Of a DNA stretch of 64,000 nucleotides, positions 54,351-62,439 are shown one piece after another (position 1 is the first letter of the stretch; every line of letters starts with the position of its first letter). The stretch spans positions 62,001 through 126,000 of the forward strand of contig NZ_JAKZGD010000008.1 in assembly GCF_022549495.1 (NCBI RefSeq), given 5' to 3'. This DNA is from Acinetobacter sp. ANC 4805 (lineage in GTDB: Bacteria; Pseudomonadota; Gammaproteobacteria; Pseudomonadales; Moraxellaceae). Below the pieces are notes generated by a model. The model made no database searches, was not told the origin of the DNA, and saw only the letters and a program-made list of their open reading frames with translations. The position numbers were made by a program, and so were the translations under genes.

Positions 54351-55261
54351 TAACTTTTACGGGTATCAGTTGCAACAGGTGTAGACGCTGCTGCGATATC
54401 CACTTTTGGCAAATACTCAGGCTTTAACACGCCTTGTAATTCACTAAATGGAATCACCAACCGCGGTAAGCCCACCACATATGGACCTATTTCATATTCA
54501 CCATATTGTAGAATTAGACCTTGCTCTCCCAATAAAAAGTTATCGGTCACTTGGAACTGCCATGCCTGTTCATATTCTTCAGGATTATTCGCAAGCTTGG
54601 CATCAACAATCCAGACTTTAAACGCATCATGTGCCAACTTATCCAATTTTGCCTTTTGTTTTGGCAACAATAGATCATGCAATTGCACCTGCTTCTGATG
54701 TGCTAAATCAAAGTTATAGTAACGTTGCGACGTTGAACCATGCGCTCCTCCAAGATAACTACTGCTATTCAATACCACAGTTGCGAGCTTGCCTTTCGGT
54801 TGTAAAATCTTTGGCTTAATCATCAAACTGATTTGATGACTACTGCTCAAAGCCTTCAGCTCTTCATCAATCTTTATAAATGAATTGGCATATCGTTGAG
54901 CTTGGATATCTAAACTTTGCTTTTGTTCATTGGTCTGTGGGGTTGATACAACCGAATCATCAGCACCAACCACATCGAGTATTTTACTGAGTTGATCTAG
55001 AATCTGCTGATCCAATAATTGATCAATAAATGGGAAATTGGTTTGCAAACGTTCAACGGTAAAATCAGGGCAAGTATTGCCCTTACACTCAGGCAGCGTC
55101 ACTTGTAATTTGACAGTTTCGCCACGTAAAGTGGGTTCGGTTGGCTGTACAACAGGTGGGTCTTGTGGTTTATCCTCTGGCGTTTTAGGTTCTGATTTCG
55201 GTTGGCATGCTGTAAGTAAAATGGCACAAGCAAGAATGCTATATTTATAAAATGTTTTCAT
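54350..55261 (-). CDS. RsiV-type (DUF3298) lipoprotein
   Basis: A lipoprotein of 303 residues with a signal ending in the lipobox LLTAC, a proline-rich linker (EPKTPEDKPQDPPVVQPTEP) and a C-terminal DUF3298/RsiV-like domain (LGGAHGSTSQRYYNFDLAHQKQVQLHDLLLP, later GPYVVGLPRLVIPFSELQGVLKPEYL). The open frame runs to 55291, but the ATG at 55261 starts directly at the signal peptide. Some family members bind lysozyme in Gram-positives; in Gram-negatives they are unstudied. It overlaps tatD by one base. Confidence 0.8.
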   Translation of the reverse strand: MKTFYKYSILACAILLTACQPKSEPKTPEDKPQDPPVVQPTEPTLRGETVKLQVTLPECKGNTCPDFTVERLQTNFPFIDQLLDQQILDQLSKILDVVGADDSVVSTPQTNEQKQSLDIQAQRYANSFIKIDEELKALSSSHQISLMIKPKILQPKGKLATVVLNSSSYLGGAHGSTSQRYYNFDLAHQKQVQLHDLLLPKQKAKLDKLAHDAFKVWIVDAKLANNPEEYEQAWQFQVTDNFLLGEQGLILQYGEYEIGPYVVGLPRLVIPFSELQGVLKPEYLPKVDIAAASTPVATDTRKS

Positions 55262-55380
55262 CTGAAACCCATACGCATTGTTATTACACAAGATTTTTAG
55301 ATGCTATCGAACTTAATGCAAAACCGCTACAAGCACATGCAATTTCTATACGAAATTCAGGAAACTTTGCCTTACACAGA

Positions 55381-56208
55381 CTAAAACATTTGTTGATAAA
55401 TTTCAGGTTGTAAGATTTGTTTACTTTGCTCGATTGTTAAATAAATATCCAACTGTGGCGCATCTTTACTGATTTCATTGGCACGATAATGTAAACCAAT
55501 TCCTTCACCATCAAAGAACCAGTCTGCTTGCCCCCAATACAATTTTTTCGGTACTTGTTTTTTAACTTCCGAAGATTGCTTCTCAATCCACTGTTGATAA
55601 TGCGTTTGGATAATATCATTCAAGACATTTTGCTGATTTTTTTGTATGACATCAAGCATGGTAAGGTTCTTCTGTAACTTACGATCTGCCACAAAGAAAT
55701 AGAAACGGTCTTTAACCGCAATATCTTCTTGTTGGGCATCGACACCAACTTGCAACAAAATATATTGATTGCGCTGTGATGCAATGCGTGTACTGACATG
55801 CAACTCATACGCTTTATTTCTTGAATATTTATCTTGCCATTCATCAGACTTTTTCACATAGGCATTCACTGCTTGTTGAAGTGTTAGATTTTTATTCTGC
55901 TCAATCTGCTGTTGTATGACATTGGCCTGATTTTTTGCAATCCAACCATTTAACCATTCATCTTGGGTCTTAATGGTTTGAATATCCACATCAATACAGT
56001 TCTTCTTTTCACAGAATGGTAATGCGTAATCAGCCTTAGCTTCTTGCATATTGAGGTAGGGTAAAACCTCTGCTTTTTCAGCGTGTGCGCTCTGCTCGGT
56101 TGCTGATTTTTCTGAATTATTGTCCTTTTGCTTAGGATGATCACAAGCAGTTAAAGCCAACATTCCAATCATTATACTGACAGCAAAAAGTGGTCTTAAA
56201 GTGTTCAT
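55381..56208 (-). CDS. Second, weaker RsiV-like lipoprotein
   Basis: A 275-residue lipoprotein (lipobox LTAC) with the same general plan: an N-terminal charged linker, a middle with PFCEKKNCIDVDIQTIK, resembling the ECKGNTCPDFTVERLQT segment of the next gene, and a C-terminal end IEQSKQILQPEIYQQMF, like the RsiV end. The two are probably ancient paralogues. They are 119 bp apart on the same strand. Role in the envelope unknown. Confidence 0.65.
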   Translation of the reverse strand: MNTLRPLFAVSIMIGMLALTACDHPKQKDNNSEKSATEQSAHAEKAEVLPYLNMQEAKADYALPFCEKKNCIDVDIQTIKTQDEWLNGWIAKNQANVIQQQIEQNKNLTLQQAVNAYVKKSDEWQDKYSRNKAYELHVSTRIASQRNQYILLQVGVDAQQEDIAVKDRFYFFVADRKLQKNLTMLDVIQKNQQNVLNDIIQTHYQQWIEKQSSEVKKQVPKKLYWGQADWFFDGEGIGLHYRANEISKDAPQLDIYLTIEQSKQILQPEIYQQMF

Positions 56209-56225
56209 CTCATCATCCTTTATTT

Positions 56226-56370
56226 TAATCCCTCCCTTACGCTGCTACAATCGCAGCTCACCCTTTATAAAAGGGAGGAGCATCACGAATCTAAATAATG
56301 ATAGAACTCATGAAAAAGTCCCTCTTTTATAAAGATGGGTGAGGAGCGTTAAAGCTCCGCAAGGGAGATT
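56226..56370. repeat. Imperfect inverted-repeat element between prfC and the lipoprotein gene
   Basis: The left arm (about 56226-56280) and the right arm (about 56317-56370) are imperfect reverse complements over some 50 bp. Both contain CTCCCTT, an internal short hairpin and a TTTATAAAAG-type block. This looks like a small non-coding mobile repeat or a strong bidirectional terminator. It ends directly at the prfC stop codon. Confidence 0.65.
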
Positions 56371-57960
56371 CTAGTGTTCGCGTGTGTTACGGAACTGAAT
56401 ATCAGGCCAGCGCTCTTGCATCAACTGCAAGTTTACACGGCTTGGTGCTAAATACGTTAAGTGACCACCACCATCAACAGACAATTGATCATGTGCTTTT
56501 TTCTTAAATTCATTGAAAATCTTTTCATCATCACAATGCACCCAACGTACAGTATGCACACTCACTGGCTCATAAATACAGTCGACTTTGTATTCTTCTT
56601 TCAAACGATAAGCGACCACATCAAACTGTAGCACCCCTACCGCACCGACAATGAGATCGTTACTCATTTGTGGCATGAATACCTGAGTTGCACCTTCTTC
56701 AGATAACTCTTTCAGACCTTTTTGTAATTGCTTAGATTTCAAAGGATCACGTAAACGCACACGGCGGAACATTTCAGGAGCAAAGTGTGGAATCCCCGTG
56801 AAATGTAATTTTTCACCACTGGTGAACGTATCTCCGATCTGGATTGTACCGTGGTTATGCAGACCAATGATGTCGCCTGGCCACGCTTCTTCGAGATGCT
56901 CACGCTCGCCTGCAAGGAAAGTTAATGCATCACTAATACGTACATCTTTACCAATACGCACATGATTCATTTTCAAACCTTTTTCATATTTACCTGAGCA
57001 AATACGCATAAAGGCAATACGGTCACGGTGTTTAGGATCCATATTGGCTTGAATCTTAAATACAAAACCTGTGAAACCTTCTTCATTGGCATCTACGATA
57101 CGTTCTTGAGTTGGATGCGCTTTAGGTTCTGGTGCCCAGTTGATAAATGCATCAAGCACGTGATCAACGGCGAAGTTACCCAATGCTGTACCAAACAGTA
57201 CAGGCGTTTGTTTACCTTGTAAGAACAACTCACGGTCAAGTGGCTCATTTGCCATTTGTACGAGTTCAAGTGATTCTTCAAAAGATGCCCAAGCTAATTC
57301 ACCCACTTTTTCACGAATATCGGCATGATCATAGCCATCACGCACTTCAATATCGGTAATGGTTGAACCGAAGCCCGCTTTATAAACATAAAGTTTATTC
57401 TCAAGTAAATGATATACGCCTGCAAAGTCACGCCCCATACCGAGCGGCCATGTGAGTGGAACACAGCGAATATTCAAGACATTTTCAATTTCATCGAGCA
57501 ACTCTAATGGCTCGCGAATTTCGCGGTCCATTTTGTTGACGAATGAAATGATCGGTGTATCGCGCATACGACACACTTCCATCAATTTAATGGTACGTTC
57601 TTCAACACCTTTTGCACCATCAATCACCATCAGTGCAGAATCGACCGCCGTTAAAGTACGATAAGTATCTTCCGAGAAATCTTCATGTCCCGGTGTATCA
57701 AGAAGATTAATGGTGTGCTTTTTATATGGAAATTGCATAACTGACGTTGTAATCGAAATACCACGTTCTTTTTCCATTTCCATCCAGTCAGATGTTGCCG
57801 CGCGATCAGACTTACGGCTTTTTACCATCCCCGCAACCTGAATCGCTTTACCCCATAACAAAAGTTTTTCTGTCATGGTGGTTTTACCCGCATCGGGGTG
57901 GGAAATGATCGCAAAGGTACGTCGTTGGGCAACTTGTGCCGCTAATTCATCTTTAAACAT
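56371..57960 (-). CDS. prfC: Peptide chain release factor 3
   Basis: A 529-residue GTPase that recycles RF1/RF2 from the ribosome. G1 [10 protein letters not shown]2/switch regions with [14 protein letters not shown]3 [16 protein letters not shown] and G4 NKMDRE are all present, and the C-terminal domain ends in [16 protein letters not shown] as in RF3. The frame also opens with a TTG at 57969, but the ATG at 57960 gives the normal N-terminus. It stands alone on the minus strand. Confidence 0.97.
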   Translation of the reverse strand: MFKDELAAQVAQRRTFAIISHPDAGKTTMTEKLLLWGKAIQVAGMVKSRKSDRAATSDWMEMEKERGISITTSVMQFPYKKHTINLLDTPGHEDFSEDTYRTLTAVDSALMVIDGAKGVEERTIKLMEVCRMRDTPIISFVNKMDREIREPLELLDEIENVLNIRCVPLTWPLGMGRDFAGVYHLLENKLYVYKAGFGSTITDIEVRDGYDHADIREKVGELAWASFEESLELVQMANEPLDRELFLQGKQTPVLFGTALGNFAVDHVLDAFINWAPEPKAHPTQERIVDANEEGFTGFVFKIQANMDPKHRDRIAFMRICSGKYEKGLKMNHVRIGKDVRISDALTFLAGEREHLEEAWPGDIIGLHNHGTIQIGDTFTSGEKLHFTGIPHFAPEMFRRVRLRDPLKSKQLQKGLKELSEEGATQVFMPQMSNDLIVGAVGVLQFDVVAYRLKEEYKVDCIYEPVSVHTVRWVHCDDEKIFNEFKKKAHDQLSVDGGGHLTYLAPSRVNLQLMQERWPDIQFRNTREH

Positions 57961-58353
57961 GAGAAACAATCTTCAATATGTACGCAGTTATGTACACATT
58001 TCTTAATATGTACCTTAACTGAAAAAGTGATAATTCAAAATTGGCGCAATTGTAGCAGATTTATAAGTTGTGTTTTATGGATTGTTGATATGTCCTAAGT
58101 TATCCACTGTTCAGCCCAGTTATACTTTACATATCCCCAACTATGCTTTTCTAGTATAGCTTCAACGATATGAAGCAACTCGAATAACCACTTCTGAGCA
58201 ATCAAAATTAAGCTAAATAGAACGATTTAAAAATTCGTAATAAGTCAAAAAAATATCACTTCATCGTAATGCAATTCACACTTTGCGCAATTAGGTGTAA
58301 CTTAGTAGATGAGCAATCCCTGTTTATGATAAAAATATTGGGGCAGTGAAAAA
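57961..58353. other. Gap without recognised genes
   Basis: 393 bp between the divergent prfC and diguanylate cyclase genes. It must hold both promoters. It is AT-rich; I see no hairpin, tRNA or repeat that I can support. Confidence 0.5.
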
Positions 58354-59583
58354 ATGAAATTAAAAGCATCTACGCTATTGAGATTAAAACAAAATGATCT
58401 ATTGATTTCTCGTGGTCTCAATTTAGTTCAATTTCCAAAAGAATTAGAAGCCATCTATAAAGATCAATATAGAAATGGTGCTGCTCATGAATTTCGTTAT
58501 CGTGCCCCCATCATTTTAGGACTCTATTCATATTTAAGCTTTGGTACATACCAAGCATTACCAACCACAGTGCGTGCAGAATGGATCGCTTTTTATGGTT
58601 GGGTTGGCATTATCATTGCTATCGCATGGTTTCTTGCTTTTATCCCGACAATGAATAAATGGTTTGACCATTATGTTGGTTTCGGGTCAATGGCTGCTGT
58701 TGCGCTTACTTTCACATTAATCAATGTCTTAGATCACGGTCAAAATAATGTATTGTTTCATGCGGCAATGATGTATGCCGTTGTAATCATTTATGGTTTT
58801 GTGGGGATGAAATTTTATACTGCTATGATTGCAGGTTGGTGTGGTGGTTTAATTGGTATCGTTATCAGCACATGGCTGAATGGTTCTATTGATTGGATTT
58901 TTTTAAATCGAACTTATACTTTTAGTAGTTTCCTTGGCATGGCATTGGCTTATGCCATAGATCGGCAACATCGAGAAAACTATTTGCAAAATTGTATGAT
59001 CGAGTTAAACCGACTCGAACTCATGCGCCAAGCACAACAGCTTTCTATTCTATCGCATCAAGATCCGTTAACAGGTCTAGCAAATCGACGCTACCTAGAT
59101 GAAGTACTTGAGATTGAATGGAATCGTGCAATGCGTCATCAAACACCCATTACAATTATGATGATTGATATTGATTACTTTAAGTTATATAACGATAGCT
59201 TAGGACATCTCCAAGGTGACCAATGTTTAAAGCGAATTTCTATTCTTCTAAGCTCAATTTCCTCACGTAGTGATGATCTTGCAGCTCGTTATGGTGGCGA
59301 AGAATTTTTACTGTTATTTGCGATGACAAATCAAGATCAAGCTTTGATACAAGCACAACGCTTGATGGAATTGATACGAAATATTGGAATTATTCATCCT
59401 CAAAGTAATGTCTCAAAGCATGTCACTGTAAGTGTTGGCGTTGCAACCACGATTCCTCATTTAAATGACAACCTTTCAGAATTTATTGCACAAGCAGATC
59501 ACGCACTATACATCGCGAAAAGTAATGGTCGAAATCAGTATCACCTGACCACGACCTATCATGAAATTCACGAAGTAATGTAA
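58354..59583 (+). CDS. Membrane-bound diguanylate cyclase (GGDEF)
   Basis: A 409-residue protein with about six hydrophobic helices in residues 50-200 and a C-terminal GGDEF domain (DPLTGLANRRYLDE at about 237-250; active site GGEEF at 314-318). The product-inhibition I-site R305-S-D-D308 lies exactly five residues before the active site. It should make cyclic di-GMP from two GTP and be feedback-limited. The membrane part probably senses an unknown signal. No EAL domain. Single gene. Confidence 0.93.
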   Translation: MKLKASTLLRLKQNDLLISRGLNLVQFPKELEAIYKDQYRNGAAHEFRYRAPIILGLYSYLSFGTYQALPTTVRAEWIAFYGWVGIIIAIAWFLAFIPTMNKWFDHYVGFGSMAAVALTFTLINVLDHGQNNVLFHAAMMYAVVIIYGFVGMKFYTAMIAGWCGGLIGIVISTWLNGSIDWIFLNRTYTFSSFLGMALAYAIDRQHRENYLQNCMIELNRLELMRQAQQLSILSHQDPLTGLANRRYLDEVLEIEWNRAMRHQTPITIMMIDIDYFKLYNDSLGHLQGDQCLKRISILLSSISSRSDDLAARYGGEEFLLLFAMTNQDQALIQAQRLMELIRNIGIIHPQSNVSKHVTVSVGVATTIPHLNDNLSEFIAQADHALYIAKSNGRNQYHLTTTYHEIHEVM

Positions 59584-59830
59584 TCCTATTAAAAATCTCA
59601 TCTATTATTCAGCGTTCAATGTGTATGTAATACGTACTTATCATATACACACACTAAAAATATCTATTGCCATTCAACAAGATACCACTGAATGCAGCAT
59701 TGAGACGTGCGCCAGCTGACCACAGTTGCTGGAATATCTTCTGTGGTCACTACGGTGATTTTAAATACACCTATATCACCTTTTTATCATTATGGAATAT
59801 ACCACCCCTTCACAGACGCTTAACCATGTT

Positions 59831-60454
59831 TTATTGCAGTAATAACCACTGAGTATTCAGAAACTTCTGTTCAGAACCCCATGGTGTTGTATGAATTTCG
59901 GTAGCAGACTCGATGAGCTTAAAGCCTTTTCCGAGTCTCTGTGCTAACTTTTCAACACTGTAACGCTCTACAGGCAAACCACTACATTGTGTTGGGCCAT
60001 CTTCAGCAAAAGTAGATATGATCAACACCCCATTTGGCTTCAATGCATGACGTACATTTTGTAAATATTGTGCTTGTTGTTCCTCTTTCACCATAAAATG
60101 AAATACAGCTCGATCATGCCATAAATCAAAGCGTTGAGCTTCTAATTCCACGGTACAAATATCAGCAACTTGCCATTGAATATGACGAGCATCCAACCCT
60201 TTATCAATCAATCTTGCTTGTGTTGTCTTTAATGCAGTCTCAGATAAATCAAGCACATATAGATTTTTATAACCTGCCTCAATCAGCTGATCAATTAACA
60301 GTGATGCACCACTTCCAACATCAATCAGCTCTGCATCCAGTGATAAATTCTGAGACCGAATCAATTCCAGTGTTTTTTCAGCCTGCTGCTGATACCAACT
60401 CACTTGATCAGGCTGCTTCGATTGATAAACATCTTCCCAATAATTATTGCTCAT
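59831..60454 (-). CDS. Class I SAM-dependent methyltransferase
   Basis: A 207-residue methyltransferase. Motif I ELIDVGSGASLLIDQLIEAG binds SAM; YVLDLSETALKTTQARL is motif II-like and DLWHDRAVFHFM is motif IV-like. The opening NNYWEDVYQSKQPDQVSWYQ recalls thiopurine/tellurite-type small-molecule methyltransferases, so the substrate may be a small molecule. It overlaps the MarR gene by 4 bp and is in its operon. Confidence 0.82.
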   Translation of the reverse strand: MSNNYWEDVYQSKQPDQVSWYQQQAEKTLELIRSQNLSLDAELIDVGSGASLLIDQLIEAGYKNLYVLDLSETALKTTQARLIDKGLDARHIQWQVADICTVELEAQRFDLWHDRAVFHFMVKEEQQAQYLQNVRHALKPNGVLIISTFAEDGPTQCSGLPVERYSVEKLAQRLGKGFKLIESATEIHTTPWGSEQKFLNTQWLLLQ

Positions 60455-60906
60455 TTTAAATCCTTCTCAATTTTTGAAAGACATTCAACAGCTTGACCTA
60501 ATAATCGATTCAATATTTGATATTCATCGTGCCCTAAACATTCTTCTAATTTTTGTTCAATGGTTTGATGAACTTCTACACCAATGCCAAACAATGACAT
60601 GCCTGTATCAGAGAGTGAAACTTGTTTTTCTCGCCGATCTTGTTCCGAGTTCTCAACCTCAACCCAACCATTTTCATCTGCTCTTTTTAACAACCGACTA
60701 GCTTCTTGTTTGGAGCATTCCAAAGTCTTTGCGATTTGAGTCAGTGTGCAGGGTCCTGACATTAGTGATGCAAAAAAAGCAAAGGGCAAAGATTTGACCT
60801 TACAGCGTTGTAAAGAAATTTTTTCCCCGATCCTCTTTACATCACAGGTTGCTTTCAACATGAGTAAAGTTGCAGATGGAGGTAGACCGTTATTCATTAA
60901 ATCCAA
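60451..60906 (-). CDS. MarR-family transcriptional regulator
   Basis: A 151-residue MarR-type repressor with a winged helix (LTQIAKTLECSKQEASRLLKRADENGWVEVEN, then DRREKQVSLSDTGMSLF) and flanking dimerisation helices. It heads the operon with the methyltransferase and is divergent from a small gene and a hydrolase gene, with paired TTAGTACAT sites between them, so it probably controls both sides. Confidence 0.88.
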   Translation of the reverse strand: MDLMNNGLPPSATLLMLKATCDVKRIGEKISLQRCKVKSLPFAFFASLMSGPCTLTQIAKTLECSKQEASRLLKRADENGWVEVENSEQDRREKQVSLSDTGMSLFGIGVEVHQTIEQKLEECLGHDEYQILNRLLGQAVECLSKIEKDLK

Positions 60907-60928
60907 GAGAGACTCCCTTAATCTAGAA

Positions 60929-60991
60929 ATTAGTACATAGTGTTGACAAATTTCATTTTCAATTCTATTTTAGTCCACATCATGTACTAAT
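60929..60991. promoter_or_regulatory. MarR operator pair around a promoter
   Basis: ATTAGTACAT (60929-60938) and ATGTACTAAT (60982-60991) are exact reverse complements. Between them TTGACA (60943-60948) and TATTTT (60966-60971), 17 nt apart, form a plus-strand promoter for the genes at 61011. The arrangement suggests repression by the MarR protein. Confidence 0.6.
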
Positions 60992-61010
60992 TCAATTATG
61001 GGATCAAAAA

Positions 61011-61385
61011 ATGCAACCTTTAGTCTTTGTTTATAATGGTGACAGTGGTTTGATCAATGGTTTAATGCATTTGATGCACAAAGCCGTTTCTCCTGAAACT
61101 TACGAATGTCAGCTCTGTGCGATTGTTTATGATGGTGTACGCCAAAGTAAAGATTGGAAGAATTTTATTCATGAGCTAAACATTCAAGCTGAATACTTTC
61201 ATAGAGACACCTTTATCAAAGCTTATGGAAACCTAGAAGCTGACTTACCTGCCATATTTTTTAAAACGCCAAATAAATCATTAGAACTAGTGATCAGTGC
61301 CTCAGACTTCGAATCCATAAAAACAATGGAACAATTACAGCAAAGAATTCAACAACTTCTAACTAAGGCAGACTCAACAATATAA
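61011..61385 (+). CDS. Small hypothetical protein
   Basis: A 124-residue protein opening VFVYNGDSGLINGLMHLMHKAVSPETYECQLCAI, which suggests a small alpha/beta (thioredoxin- or glycosyltransferase-like) fold: a strand, a helix with a CQLC pair, and strands later. I recall similar Acinetobacter/Psychrobacter proteins annotated only as hypothetical. It precedes the PF10118 hydrolase by 22 bp and is under the MarR-flanked promoter, so they work in one operon. Confidence 0.65.
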   Translation: MQPLVFVYNGDSGLINGLMHLMHKAVSPETYECQLCAIVYDGVRQSKDWKNFIHELNIQAEYFHRDTFIKAYGNLEADLPAIFFKTPNKSLELVISASDFESIKTMEQLQQRIQQLLTKADSTI

Positions 61386-61407
61386 AAGATCAAAATGGAG
61401 AATAAAA

Positions 61408-62223
61408 ATGAGTAGCTTAAAATCAAGTAAAGTGATTCCGAGACGGATGAACTTCCAATTTGCAGCAGATATTCCACGCTACTGGTTTGCAGGTGATCAG
61501 TTTAAAAGTATTTTAATGACTGCTTTTTCAGCCACACTCCCAGAAGGCGAACGTTTTTTTATTCGCAGCCTGAGATATTTCCAACCCATGATTAAAAATG
61601 CTGAATTACAAGCAGATGTTCGTGGTTTCATTGGTCAAGAAGCTCATCATGGCTATGAACATGATGCTTTGAATACGCTCATGACCCATGCTGGAATGCC
61701 GACTCGATCTATTGAGGTTCTAGTTAAGAATTTTCTAGATTGGTACGCTAGACATATCTCTCCTGAAAGACAACTTGCGAAAACTGTTGCTTTAGAGCAT
61801 TTCACTGCAATGTTTGGTGAAATGATTTTGCTACACCCTGAGATACTTGAAGGTGCACATCCACAAGTTAAAGAACTCTGGCTATGGCATGCCTTGGAAG
61901 AAGTTGAACATAAATCAGTGGCTTTCGATGTATATAAAGAACAAGTTGATAATGAATGGATTCGCTTGTCAGAAATGATCGTGAATACTTTTACTTTTCT
62001 TGGTTTTTATAGCATTCATTATTTCCAATTGAGTCATCAAATTAATGATAAAACTGATTGGCATTCTATTTATCATGGCTGGCAATGGTTACTGGGTAAG
62101 AAAAGTGGCATCTTAACCAAGATTGGTAAACACTACCTTGAGTTTTACGATAAAGACTTTCACCCTGATCAACGTAATACAGAAAACTTAGTTGAACATT
62201 GGAGACAAAAACTCAGTCTGTAA
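61408..62223 (+). CDS. Predicted metal-dependent hydrolase (PF10118)
   Basis: A 271-residue protein of the PF10118 family: RMNFQFAADIPRYWFAGDQFKSILMTAFSATLPEGERFFIRSLR in outline, then FIGQEAHHGYEHDAL and WLWHALEEVEHKSVAFDVY, whose Glu and His residues form a di-metal site like that of ferritin-type hydroxylases. The activity is not known; family members are often found in aromatic- or lipid-stress settings. An AATGGAGA ribosome site precedes the ATG. Second gene of the MarR-controlled operon. Confidence 0.82.
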   Translation: MSSLKSSKVIPRRMNFQFAADIPRYWFAGDQFKSILMTAFSATLPEGERFFIRSLRYFQPMIKNAELQADVRGFIGQEAHHGYEHDALNTLMTHAGMPTRSIEVLVKNFLDWYARHISPERQLAKTVALEHFTAMFGEMILLHPEILEGAHPQVKELWLWHALEEVEHKSVAFDVYKEQVDNEWIRLSEMIVNTFTFLGFYSIHYFQLSHQINDKTDWHSIYHGWQWLLGKKSGILTKIGKHYLEFYDKDFHPDQRNTENLVEHWRQKLSL

Positions 62224-62390
62224 GCTAAAAGGGGCTTTTCCACACCATCGCCCCGACTAAAGCTAAAAAGACTAAATTTCTTTTTAAAACAGGTATATTG
62301 GCATACACCCTGCTCAAATAAATTAAGACATTTGTATATTAACTTCGACCAATCTGACAAATAGTTGACTTATCAATTGAATTTGGGATT

Positions 62391-62409
62391 AAGAATCATT
62401 ACTATTCTC
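62391..62409. promoter_or_regulatory. Possible Fur box
   Basis: AAGAATCATTACTATTCTC, an imperfect palindrome with a TCATTA-type core like the Fur consensus, lies about 30 bp before the receptor start, where it could block transcription in iron-replete cells. Confidence 0.45.
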
Positions 62410-62439
62410 ACAATTTTTCTCATATCTGAGTGAACGATT

